Assembly (NCBI GenBank): GCA_030490835.1
Contig: CM059971.1
Location: 50,888,012 to 50,952,011, forward strand
DNA from: Annona cherimola
Taxonomy: Eukaryota; Streptophyta; Magnoliopsida; Magnoliales; Annonaceae
Direction: 5' to 3'
Length of the DNA: 64,000 nucleotides
Shown here: one piece after another, positions 27,260-40,306 of the stretch
Layout of the letters: each line of letters opens with the position of its first letter
How positions within the stretch are numbered: position 1 is the stretch's first letter
The notes under the pieces: generated by a model
The model's input: only the letters and a program-made list of their open reading frames with translations
The model's database searches: none
Told to the model about the DNA's origin: nothing
Position numbers and translations under genes: made by a program

Positions 27260-28890
27260 ATTCGAACGACATGGGATGACCTTAAAGGCATTGAAATCGA
27301 ATCAAATTAATTGAGTTTGATAGAATGAACTTTAATTAGTTAGAATTGAGTACAACTCAATCTAATTGACTTGATTTGACCGTAAGGAGAACGAGTAAAC
27401 TTTAACGCATTCCAATAGATTCCGAACAACTGAATCGGAAGAAAGGAACTTCCATCAACAACAGTTAACAACAATCCCTTGATTTCATTTACATTCTAAC
27501 GACAACGGATGACCTTAAAGGCATTCATATCGAATGAAATGAATTGAGTTTGATAGAATGAACTTTGATTACTTAGAATTTAGTAGAACTCAATCTAATT
27601 TACTTGATTTTACTGTAAGTAGAACGAGTAAACTTGAAAGCATTCCAATAGATTCAAAACAACTGAATTGGACGAAAGGAACTTCAATGAACAACAATTA
27701 ACAACAATCCCTTTATTTCATATACATTCGAACGACATAGGATGACCTTAAAGGCATTGAAATCGAATCAAATGAATTGAGTTTGATAGAATGAACTTTA
27801 ATTAGCTAGAATTGAGTACAACTCAATCTAATTGACTTGATTTGACTTCAAGGAGAACGAGTATACTTTAACGCATTCCAATAGATTTAGAACAACTGAA
27901 TTGGACGAAAGGAACTTCAATCAACAACAATTACCAACAATCCCTTGATTTCATTTACATTCGAACGACATAGGATGACCTTGAAGGAATTGAAATCGAA
28001 TCTAATGAATTGAGTTTGATAGAATGAACTTTGATTAGCAAGAATTGAGTACAACTCAATCTAATTGACTTGATTTGAATGTAAGGAGAACGAGTAAACT
28101 TTAACGCATTCGAATAAATTCAAAACAACTGAATTGGACGAAAGGAACTTCAATCAAAACCAATTAACAACAATCCCTTGATTTGATTTACATTCGAACG
28201 ACAACGGATGACCTTAAAGGCTTTGAAGTCGAATCAAATGAATTGAGTTTGATAGAATGAACTTTGATTAGTTATAATTGAGTATAACTCAATCTAATTG
28301 ACTTGATTTGACTGTAAGGAGAACGAGTAAACTTTAACGCATTCCGGTAGATTCAAAACAACTGAATTGGAAGAAAGGAACTTCAATCAACAACAATTAA
28401 CAATAATCCCTTGATTTCATTTACATTCGTACGACAACGGATGACCTTAAAGGCATTCAAATCGAATCAAATGAATTGAGTTTGATAGAATGAACTTTGA
28501 TTAGTTAGAATTGAGTAGAACTCAATCTAATTGACTTGATTTGAATGTAAGGAGAACGAGTAAACTTTAACGCAATCGAATAAATTCAAAACAACTGAAT
28601 TGGACGAAAGGAACTTCAATCAAAACCAATTAACAACAATCCCTTGATTTCATTTACATTCGAACGACAACGGATGACCGTAAAGGCTTTGAATTCGAAT
28701 CAAATGAATTGAGTTTGATAGAATGAACTTTGATTAGTTCTAATTGAGTATAACTCAATCTAATAGACTTGATTTGACTGTAAGGAGAACGAGTAAACTT
28801 TAACGCATTCCGATAGATTCAAAACAACTGAATTGGACGAAAGGAACTTCGATGAACAATAATTAACAACAATCCCTTTATTTCATTTCC
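27260..28890 (+). repeat. HOR 7-mer A-B-C-E-F-G-H
   Basis: Monomers at 27260, 27493, 27726, 27959, 28192, 28425 and 28658. F carries the CCGGTAG variant also seen at 13047 and 14680, linking this unit to the pair at 12115-15376. Confidence 0.92.
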
Positions 28891-29355
28891 ATTCGAACGA
28901 CATGGGATGACCTTAAAGGCATTGAAATCGAATCAAATTAATTGAGTTTGATAGAATGAACTTTAATTAGCTAGAATTGAGTACAACTCAATCTAATTGA
29001 CTTGATTTGACCGTAAGGAGAACGAGTAAAGTTTAACGCATTCCAATAGATTCCGAACAACTGAATCGGAAGAAAGGAACTTCCATCAACAACAGTTAAC
29101 AACAATCCCTTGATTTCATTTACATTCTAACGACAACGGATGACCTTAAAGGCATTCATATCGAATGAAATGAATTGAGTTTGATAGAATGAACTTTGAT
29201 TACTTAGAATTTAGTAGAACTCAAACTAATTGACTTGATTTGACTGTAAGTAGAACGAGTAACTTTAAAGCATTACAATAGATTCAAAACAACTGAATTG
29301 GACGAAAGGAACTTCGATGAACAATAATTAACAACAATCCCTTTATTTCATTTCC
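28891..29355 (+). repeat. HOR 2-mer A-B2 (465 bp)
   Basis: A at 28891 and B2 at 29124. B2 lost one A near 29261 (GAGTAACTTT for GAGTAAACTTT), giving 232 bp. Confidence 0.9.
29124..29355 (+). repeat. 232-bp class B2 monomer with single-base deletion
   Basis: GAGTAACTTT replaces GAGTAAACTTT near 29261. No other B2 copy has this change. Confidence 0.9.
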
Positions 29356-30287
29356 ATTCGAACGACATGGGATGACCTTAAAGGCATTGAAATCGAATCA
29401 AATTAATTGAGTTTGATAGAATGAACTTTAATTAGCTAGAATTGAGTACAACTCAATCTAATTGACTTGATTTGACCGTAAGGAGAACGAGTAAAGTTTA
29501 ACGCATTCCAATAGATTCCGAACAACTGAATCGGAAGAAAGGAACTTCCATCAACAACAGTTAACAACAATCCCTTGATTTCATTTACATTCTAATGACA
29601 ACGGATAACCTTAAAGGCATTCAAATCGAATGAAATGAATTGAGTTTGATAGAATGAACTTTGATTACTTAGAATTTAGTAGAACTCAATCTAATTTACT
29701 TGATTTGACTGTAAGTAGAAAGAGTAAACTTGAAAGCATTCCAATAGATTCAAAACAACTGAATTGGACGAAAGGAACTTCAATGAACAACAATTAACAA
29801 CAATCCCTTGATTTCATTTACATTCGAACGACATAGGATCACCTTGAAGGAATTGAAATCGAATCTAATGAATTGAGTTTGATAGAATGAACTTTGATTA
29901 GCAAGAATTGAGTACAACTCAATGTAATTGACTTGATTTGAATGTAAGGAGAACGAGTAAACTTTAACGCATTCCAATAAATTCCGAACAACTGAATCGG
30001 AAGAAAGGAACTTCCATCAACAACAGTTAACAACAATCCCTTGATTTCATTTACATTCTAATGACAACGGATAACCTTAAAGGCATTCAAATCGAATGAA
30101 ATGAATTGAGTTTGATAGAATGAACTTTGATTACTTAGAATTTAGTAGAACTCAATCTAATTTACTTGATTTGACTGTAAGGAGAACGAGTAAACTTTAA
30201 CGCATTCCGATAGATTCAAAACAACTGAATTGGACGAAAGGAACTTCGATGAACAATAATTAACAACAATCCCTTTATTTCATTTCC
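29356..30287 (+). repeat. HOR 4-mer A-B'-D/A-B'/H
   Basis: Monomers at 29356, 29589, 29822 and 30055. The last three duplicate 23765-24463 at a spacing of 5824 bp (25 monomers minus one base), including the two hybrid junctions. Confidence 0.9.
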
Positions 30288-31918
30288 ATTCGAACGACAT
30301 GGGATGACCTTAAAGGCATTGAAATCGAATCAAATTAATTGAGTTTGATAGAATGAACTTTAATTAGTTAGAATTGAGTACAACTCAATCTAATTGACTT
30401 GATTTGACCGTAAGGAGAACGAGTAAAGTTTAACGCATTCCAATAGATTCCGAACAACTGAATCGGAAGAAAGGAACTTCCATCAACAACAGTTAACAAC
30501 AATCCCTTGATTTCATTTACATTCTAACGACAACGGATGACCTTAAAGGCATTCATATCGAATGAAATGAATTGAGTTTGATAAAATGAACTTTGATTAC
30601 TTAGAATTTAGTAGAACTCAATCTAATTTACTTGATTTTACTGTAAGTAGAACGAGTAAACTTGAAAGCATTCCAATAGATTCAAAACAACTGAATTGGA
30701 CGAAAGGAACTTCAATGAACAACAATTAACAACAATCCCTTTATTTCATATACATTCGAACGACATAGGATGACCTTAAAGGCATTGAAATCGAATCAAA
30801 TGAATTGAGTTTGATAGAATGAACTTTAATTAGCTAGAATTGAGTACAACTCAATCTAATTGACTTGATTTGACTTCAAGGAGAACGAGTATACTTTAAC
30901 GCATTCCAATAGATTTAGAACAACTGAATTGGACGAAAGGAACTTCAATCAACAACAATTACCAACAATCCCTTGATTTCATTTACATTCGAACGACATA
31001 GGATGACCTTGAAGGAATTGAAATCGAATCTAATGAATTGAGTTTGATAGAATGAACTTTGATTAGCAAGAATTGAGTACAACTCAATCTAATTGACTTG
31101 ATTTGAATGTAAGGAGAACGAGTAAACTTTAACGCATTCGAATAAATTCAAAACAACTGAATTGGACGAAAGGAACTTCAATCAAAACCAATTAACAACA
31201 ATCCCTTGATTTGATTTACATTCGAACGACAACGGATGACCTTAAAGGCTTTGAAGTCGAATCAAATGAATTGAGTTTGATAGAATGAACTTTGATTAGT
31301 TCTAATTGAGTATAACTCAATCCAATAGACTTGATTTGACTGTAAGGAGAACGAGTAAACTTTAACGCATTCCGATAGATTCAAAACAACTGAATTGGAC
31401 GAAAGGAACTTCGATGAACAATAATTAACAACAATCCCTTTATTTCATTTCCATTCGAACGACATGGGATGACCTTAAAGGCATTGAAATCGAATCAAAT
31501 TAATTGAGTTTGATAGAATGAACTTTAATTAGTTAGAATTGAGTACAACTCAATCTAATTGACTTGATTTGACCGTAAGGAGAACGAGTAAACTTTAACG
31601 CATTCCAATAGATTCCGAACAACTGAATCGGAAGAAAGGAACTTCAATCAAAACCAATTAACAACAATCCCTTGATTTCATTTACATTCGAACGACAACG
31701 GATGACCGTAAAGGCTTTGAATTCGAATCAAATGAATTGAGTTTGATAGAATGAACTTTGATTAGTTCTAATTGAGTATAACTCAATCCAATAGACTTGA
31801 TTTGACTGTAAGGAGAACGAGTAAACTTTAACGCATTCCGATAGATTCAAAACAACTGAATTGGACGAAAGGAACTTCGATGAACAATAATTAACAACAA
31901 TCCCTTTATTTCATTTCC
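30288..31918 (+). repeat. HOR 7-mer A-B-C-E-F/H-A/G-H, copy 1
   Basis: Monomers at 30288, 30521, 30754, 30987, 31220 (F/H), 31453 (A/G) and 31686. Followed immediately by a second unit of the same structure. Confidence 0.91.
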
Positions 31919-33549
31919 ATTCGAACGACATGGGATGACCTTAAAGGCATTGAAATCGAATCAAATTAATTGAGTTTGATAGAATGAACTTTAATTAGCT
32001 AGAATTGAGTACAACTCAATCTAATTGACTTGATTTGACCGTAAGGAGAACGAGTAAAGTTTAACGCATTCCAATAGATTCCGAACAACTGAATCGGAAG
32101 AAAGGAACTTCCATCAACAACAGTTAACAACAATCCCTTGATTTCATTTACATTCTAACGACAACGGATGACCTTAAAGGCATTCATATCGAATGAAATG
32201 AATTGAGTTTGATAAAATGAACTTTGATTACTTAGAATTTAGTAGAACTCAATCTAATTTACTTGATTTTACTGTAAGTAGAACGAGTAAACTTGAAAGC
32301 ATTCCAATAGATTCAAAACAACTGAATTGGACGAAAGGAACTTCAATGAACAACAATTAACAACAATCCCTTTATTTCATATACATTCGAACGACATAGG
32401 ATGACCTTAAAGGCATTGAAATCGAATCAAATGAATTGAGTTTGATAGAATGAACTTTAATTAGCTAGAATTGAGTACAACTCAATCTAATTGACTTGAT
32501 TTGACTTCAAGGAGAACGAGTATACTTTAACGCATTCCAATAGATTTAGAACAACTGAATTGGACGAAAGGAACTTCAATCAACAACAATTACCAACAAT
32601 CCCTTGATTTCATTTACATTCGAACGACATAGGATGACCTTGAAGGAATTGAAATCGAATCTAATGAATTGAGTTTGATAGAATGAACTTTGATTAGCAA
32701 GAATTGAGTACAACTCAATCTAATTGACTTGATTTGAATGTAAGGAGAACGAGTAAACTTTAACGCATTCGAATAAATTCAAAACAACTGAATTGGACGA
32801 AAGGAACTTCAATCAAAACCAATTAACAACAATCCCTTGATTTGATTTACATTCGAACGACAACGGATGACCTTAAAGGCTTTGAAGTCGAATCAAATGA
32901 ATTGAGTTTGATAGAATGAACTTTGATTAGTTCTAATTGAGTATAACTCAATCCAATAGACTTGATTTGACTGTAAGGAGAACGAGTAAACTTTAACGCA
33001 TTCCGATAGATTCAAAACAACTGAATTGGACGAAAGGAACTTCGATGAACAATAATTAACAACAATCCCTTTATTTCATTTCCATTCGAACGACATGGGA
33101 TGACCTTAAAGGCATTGAAATCGAATCAAATTAATTGAGTTTGATAGAATGAACTTTAATTAGTTAGAATTGAGTACAACTCAATCTAATTGACTTGATT
33201 TGACCGTAAGGAGAACGAGTAAACTTTAACGCATTCCAATAGATTCCGAACAACTGAATCGGAAGAAAGGAACTTCAATCAAAACCAATTAACAACAATC
33301 CCTTGATTTCATTTACATTCGAACGACAACGGATGACCGTAAAGGCTTTGAATTCGAATCAAATGAATTGAGTTTGATAGAATGAACTTTGATTAGTTCT
33401 AATTGAGTATAACTCAATCTAATAGACTTGATTTGACTGTAAGGAGAACGAGTAAACTTTAACGCATTCCGATAGATTCAAAACAACTGAATTGGACGAA
33501 AGGAACTTCGATGAACAATAATTAACAACAATCCCTTTATTTCATTTCC
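31919..33549 (+). repeat. HOR 7-mer A-B-C-E-F/H-A/G-H, copy 2
   Basis: Monomers at 31919, 32152, 32385, 32618, 32851 (F/H), 33084 (A/G) and 33317. H differs from copy 1 by CTAATAGAC against CCAATAGAC, and A has GCTAG against GTTAG. Confidence 0.91.
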
Positions 33550-35646
33550 ATTCGAACGACATGGGATGACCTTAAAGGCATTGAAATCGAATCAAATTAA
33601 TTGAGTTTGATAGAATGAACTTTAATTAGCTAGAATTGAGTACAACTCAATCTAATTGACTTGATTTGACCGTAAGGAGAACGAGTAAAGTTTAACGCAT
33701 TCCAATAGATTCCGAACAACTGAATCGGAAGAAAGGAACTTCCATCAACAACAGTTAACAACAATCCCTTGATTTCATTTACATTCTAACGACAACGGAT
33801 GACCTTAAAGGCATTCATATCGAATGAAATGAATTGAGTTTGATAGAATGAACTTTGATTACTTAGAATTTAGTAGAACTCAAACTAATTGACTTGATTT
33901 GACTGTAAGTAGAACGAGTAAACTTTAAAACTTTACAATAGATTCAAAACAACTGAATTGGACGAAAGGAACTTCGATGAACAATAATTAACAACAATCC
34001 CTTTATTTCATTTCCATTCGAACGACATGGGATGACCTTAAAGGCATTGAAATCGAATCAAATTAATTGAGTTTGATAGAATGAACTTTAATTAGCTAGA
34101 ATTGAGTACAACTCAATCTAATTGACTTGATTTGACCGTAAGGAGAACGAGTAAAGTTTAACGCATTCCAATAGATTCCGAACAACTGAATCGGAAGAAA
34201 GGAACTTCCATCAACAACAGTTAACAACAATCCCTTGATTTCATTTACATTCTAATGACAACGGATAACCTTAAAGGCATTCAAATCGAATGAAATGAAT
34301 TGAGTTTGATAGAATGAACTTTGATTACTTAGAATTTAGTAGAACTCAATCTAATTTACTTGATTTGACTGTAAGTAGAAAGAGTAAACTTGAAAGCATT
34401 CCAATAGATTCAAAACAACTGAATTGGACGAAAGGAACTTCAATGAACAACAATTAACAACAATCCCTTGATTTCATTTACATTCGAACGACATAGGATC
34501 ACCTTGAAGGAATTGAAATCGAATCTAATGAATTGAGTTTGATAGAATGAATTTTGATTAGCAAGAATTGAGTACAACTCAATGTAATTGACTTGATTTG
34601 AATGTAAGGAGAACGAGTAAACTTTAACGCATTCCAATAAATTCCGAACAACTGAATTGGACGAAAGGAACTTCAATCAACAACAATTAACAACAATCCC
34701 TTGATTTCATTTACATTCGAACGACATAGGATGACCTTGAAGGAATTGAAATCGAATCTAATGAATTGAGTTTGATAGAATGAACTTTGATTAGCAAGAA
34801 TTGAGTACAACTCAATCTAATTGACTTGATTTGAATGTAAGGAGAACGAGTAAACTTTAACGCATTCGAATAAATTCAAAACAACTGAATTGGACGAAAG
34901 GAACTTCAATCAAAACCAATTAACAACAATCCCTTGATTTGATTTACATTCGAACGACAACGGATGACCTTAAAGGTTTTGAAGTCGAATCAAATGAATT
35001 GAGTTTGATAGAATGAACTTTGATTAGTTATAATTGAGTATAACTCAATCTAATTGACTTGATTTGACTGTAAGGAGAACGAGTAAACTTTAACGCATTC
35101 CGATAGATTCAAAACAACTGAATTGGAAGAAAGGAACTTCAATCAACAACAATTAACAATAATCCCTTGATTTCATTTACATTCGTACGACAACGGATGA
35201 CCTTAAAGGCATTCAAATCGAATCAAATAAATTGAGTTTGATAGAATGAACTTTGATTAGTTAGAATTGAGTAGAACTCAATCTAATTGACTTGATTTGA
35301 ATGTAAGGAGAACGAGTAAACTTTAACGCAATCGAATAAATTCAAAACAACTGAATTGGACGAAAGGAACTTCAATCAAAACCAATTAACAACAATCCCT
35401 TGATTTCATTTACATTCGAACGACAACGGATGACCGTAAAGGCTTTGAATTCGAATCAAATGAATTGAGTTTGATAGAATGAACTTTGATTAGTTCTAAT
35501 TGAGTATAACTCAATCTAATAGACTTGATTTGACTGTAAGGAGAACGAGTAAACTTTAACGCATTCCGATAGATTCAAAACAACTGAATTGGACGAAAGG
35601 AACTTCGATGAACAATAATTAACAACAATCCCTTTATTTCATTTCC
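33550..35646 (+). repeat. HOR 9-mer A-B2-A-B'-D-E-F-G-H (2097 bp)
   Basis: Monomers at 33550, 33783, 34016, 34249, 34482, 34715, 34948, 35181 and 35414. Private markers are AAAACTTTACAATAG in B2, GAATTTTG in D, AAAGGTTTTGAAG in F and CAAATAAATTGAG in G. The same set occurs at 42404-44500 and 46598-48694. Confidence 0.93.
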
Positions 35647-37044
35647 ATTCGAACGACATGGGTTGAAGTTAAAGGCATTGAAATCGAATCAAATTAATTG
35701 AGTTTGATAGAATGAACTTTAATTAGCTAGAATTGTGTACAACTCAATCTAATTAACTTGATTTGACTTCAAGGAGAACGAGTATACTTTAACGCATTCC
35801 AATAGATTTAGAACAACTGAATTGGACGAAAGGAACTTCAATCAACAACAATTACCAACAATCCCTTGATTTCATTTACATTCGAACGACATAGGATGAC
35901 CTTGAAGGAATTGAAATCGAATCTAATGAATTGAGTTTGATAGAATGAACTTTAATTAGCTAGAATTGAGTACAACTCAATCTAATTGACTTGATTTGAC
36001 TTCAAGGAGAACGAGTATACTTTAACGCATTCCAATAGATTTAGAACAACTGAATTGGACGAAAGGAACTTCAATCAACAACAATTACCAACAATCCCTT
36101 GATTTCATTTACATTCGAACGACATAGGATGACCTTGAAGGAATTGAAATCGAATCTAATGAATTGAGTTTGATAGAATGAACTTTGATTAGCAAGAATT
36201 GAGTACAACTCAATCTAATTGACTTGATTTGAATGTAAGGAGAACGAGTAAACTTTAACGCATTCGAATAAATTCAAAACAACTGAATTGGACGAAAGGA
36301 ACTTCAATCAAAACCAATTAACAACAATCCCTTTATTTGATTTACATTCGAACGACAACGGATGACCTTAAAGGCTTTGAAGTCGAATCAAATGAATTGA
36401 GTTTGATAGAATGAACTTTGATTAGTTATAATTGAGTATAACTCAATCTAATTGACTTGATTTGACTGTAAGGAGAACGAGTAAACTTTAACGCATTCCG
36501 ATAGATTCAAAACAACTGAATTGGAAGAAAGGAACTTCAATCAACAACAATTAACAATAATCCCTTGATTTCATTTACATTCGTACGACAACGGATGACC
36601 TTAAAGGCATTCAAATCGAATCAAATGAATTGAGTTTGATAGAATGAATTTTGATTAGTTAGAATTGAGTAGAACTCAATCTAATTGACTTGATTTGAAT
36701 GTAAGGAGAACGAGTAAACTTTAACGCATTCGAATAAATTCAAAACAACTGAATTGGACGAAAGGAACTTCAATCAAAACCAATTAACAACAATCCCTTG
36801 ATTTCATTTACATTCGAACGACAACGGATGACCGTAAAGGCTTTGAATTCGAATCAAATGAATTGAGTTTGATAGAATGAACTTTGATTAGTTCTAATTG
36901 AGTATAACTCAATCTAATAGACTTGATTTGACTGTAAGGAGAACGAGTAAACTTTAACGCATTCCGATAGATTCAAAACAACTGAATTGGACGAAAGGAA
37001 CTTCGATGAACAATAATTAACAACAATCCCTTTATTTCATTTCC
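35647..37044 (+). repeat. HOR 6-mer A/C-E/C-E-F-G-H
   Basis: Monomers at 35647 (A start with CATGGGTTGAAG, C-type second half), 35880 (E start, C second half), 36113, 36346, 36579 and 36812. Relative to the intact unit at 48695-50325 it lacks one monomer and has two hybrids, so it looks like a deletion derivative. Confidence 0.9.
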
Positions 37045-38675
37045 ATTCGAACGACATGGGTTGAAGTTAAAGGCATTGAAATCGAATCAAATTAATTGAG
37101 TTTGATAGAATGAACTTTAATTAGCTAGAATTGAGTACAACTCAATCTAATTGACTTGATTTGACCGTAAGGAGAACGAGTAAAGTTTAACGCATTCCAA
37201 TAGATTCCGAACAACTGAATCGGAAGAAAGGAACTTCCATCAACAACAGTTAACAACAATCCCTTGATTTCATTTACATTCTAACGACAACGGATGACCT
37301 TAAAGGCATTCATATCGAATGACATGAATTGAGTATGATAAAATGAACTTTGATTACTTAGAATTTAGTAGAACTCAATCTAATTTACTTGATTTTACTG
37401 TAAGTAGAACGAGTAAACTTGAAAGCATTCCAATAGATTCAAAACAACTGAATTGGACGAAAGGAACTTCAATGAACAACAATTAACAACAATCCCTTTA
37501 TTTCATATACATTCGAACGACATAGGATGACCTTAAAGGCATTGAAATCGAATCAAATGAATTGAGTTTGATAGAATGAACTTTAATTAGCTAGAATTGA
37601 GTACAACTCAATCTAATTGACTTGATTTGACTTCAAGGAGAACGAGTATACTTTAACGCATTCCAATAGATTTAGAACAACTGAATTGGACGAAAGGAAC
37701 TTCAATCAACAACAATTACCAACAATCCCTTGATTTCATTTACATTCGAACGACATAGGATGACCTTGAAGGAATTGAAATCGAATCTAATGAATTGAGT
37801 TTGATAGAATGAACTTTGATTAGCAAGAATTGAGTACAACTCAATCTAATTGACTTGATTTGAATGTAAGGAGAACGAGTAAACTTTAACGCATTCGAAT
37901 AAATTCAAAACAACTGAATTGGACGAAAGGAACTTCAATCAAAACCAATTAACAACAATCCCTTGATTTGATTTACATTCGAACGACAACGGATGACCTT
38001 AAAGGCTTTGAAGTCGAATCAAATGAATTGAGTTTGATAGAATGAACTTTGATTAGTTATAATTGAGTATAACTCAATCTAATTGACTTGATTTGACTGT
38101 AAGGAGAACGAGTAAACTTTAACGCATTCCGATAGATTCAAAACAACTGAATTGGAAGAAAGGAACTTCAATCAACAACAATTAACAATAATCCCTTGAT
38201 TTCATTTACATTCGTACGACAACGGATGACCTTAAAGGCATTCAAATCGAATCAAATGAATTGAGTTTGATAGAAGGAACTTTGATTAGTTAGAATTGAG
38301 TAGAACTCAATCTAATTGACTTGATTTGAATGTAAGGAGAACGAGTAAACTTTAACGCAATCGAATAAATTCAAAACAACTGAATTGGACGAAAGGAACT
38401 TCAATCAAAACCAATTAACAACAATCCCTTGATTTCATTTACATTCGAACGACAACGGATGACCGTAAAGGCTTTGAATTCGAATCAAATGAATTGAGTT
38501 TGATAGAATGAACTTTGATTAGTTCTAATTGAGTATAACTCAATCTAATAGACTTGATTTGACTGTAAGGAGAACGAGTAAACTTTAACGCATTCCGATA
38601 GATTCAAAACAACTGAATTGGACGAAAGGAACTTCGATGAACAATAATTAACAACAATCCCTTTATTTCATTTCC
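37045..38675 (+). repeat. HOR 7-mer A-B-C-E-F-G-H
   Basis: Monomers at 37045, 37278, 37511, 37744, 37977, 38210 and 38443. A has CATGGGTTGAAG, and G has the private GATAGAAGGAAC. Both recur 13,281 bp downstream (50326 and 51491). Confidence 0.92.
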
Positions 38676-40306
38676 ATTTGAACGACATGGGATGACCTTA
38701 AAGGCATTGAAATCGAATCAAATTAATTGAGTTTGATAGAATGAACTTTAATTAGCTAGAATTGAGTACAACTCAATCTAATTGACTTGATTTGACCGTA
38801 AGGAGAACGAGTAAAGTTTAACGCATTCCAATAGATTCCGAACAACTGAATCGGAAGAAAGGAACTTCCATCAACAACAGTTAACAACAATCCCTTGATT
38901 TCATTTACATTCTAACGACAACGGATGACCTTAAAGGCATTCATATCGAATGAAATGAATTGAGTTTGATAAAATGAACTTTGATTACTTAGAATTTAGT
39001 AGAACTCAATCTAATTTACTTGATTTGACTGTAAGTAGAAAGAGTAAACTTGAAAGCATTCCAATAGATTCAAAACAACTGAATTGGACGAAAGGAACTT
39101 CAATGAACAACAATTAACAACAATCCCTTGATTTCATTTACATTCGAACGACATAGGATCACCTTGAAGGAATTGAAATCGAATCTAATGAATTGAGTTT
39201 GATAGAATGAACTTTGATTAGCAAGAATTGAGTACCACTCAATCTAATTGACTTGATTTGAATGTAAGGAGAACGAGTAAACTTTAACGCATTCCAATAA
39301 ATTCCGAACAACTGAATTGGACGAAAGGAACTTTAATCAACAACAATTAACAACAATCCCTTGATTTCATTTACATTCGAACGACATAGGATCACCTTGA
39401 AGGAATTGAAATCGAATCTAATGAATTGAGTTTGATAGAATGAACTTTGATTAGCAAGAATTGAGTACAACTCAATCTAATTGACTTGATTTGAATGTAA
39501 GGAGAACGAGTAAACTTTAACGCATTCGAATAAATTCAAAACAACTGAATTGGACGAAAGGAACTTCAATCAAAACCAATTAACAACAATCCCTTGATTT
39601 GATTTACATTCGAACGACAACGGATGACCTTAAAGGCTTTGAAGTCGAATCAAATGAATTGAGTTTGATAGAATGAACTTTGATTAGTTATAATTGAGTA
39701 TAACTCAATCTAATTGACTTGATTTGACTGTAAGGAGAACGAGTAAACTTTAACGCATTCCGATAGATTCAAAACAACTGAATTGGAAGAAAGGAACTTC
39801 AATCAACAACAATTAACAATAATCCCTTGATTTCATTTACATTCGTACGACAACGGATGACCTTAAAGGCATTCAAATCGAATCAAATGAATTGAGTTTG
39901 ATAGAATGAACTTTGATTAGTTAGAATTGAGTAGAACTCAATCTAATTGACTTGATTTGAATGTAAGGAGAACGAGTAAACTTTAACGCAATCGAATAAA
40001 TTCAAAACAACTGAATTGGACGAAAAGAACTTCAATCAAAACCAATTAACAACAATCCCTTGATTTCATTTACATTCGAACGACAACGGATGACCGTAAA
40101 GGCTTTGAATTCGAATCAAATGAATTGAGTTTGATAGAATGAACTTTGATTAGTTCTAATTGAGTATAACTCAATCTAATAGACTTGATTTGACTGTAAG
40201 GAGAACGAGTAAACTTTAACGCATTCCGATAGATTCAAAACAACTGAATTGGACGAAAGGAACTTCGATGAACAATAATTAACAACAATCCCTTTATTTC
40301 ATTTCC
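38676..40306 (+). repeat. HOR 7-mer A-B-D-E-F-G-H
   Basis: Monomers at 38676, 38909, 39142, 39375, 39608, 39841 and 40074. Private markers are ATTTGAACG at the A start, GAGTACCACTC in D and GAACTTTAATCAAC at the D end. All three recur at 51957-52655. Confidence 0.92.
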
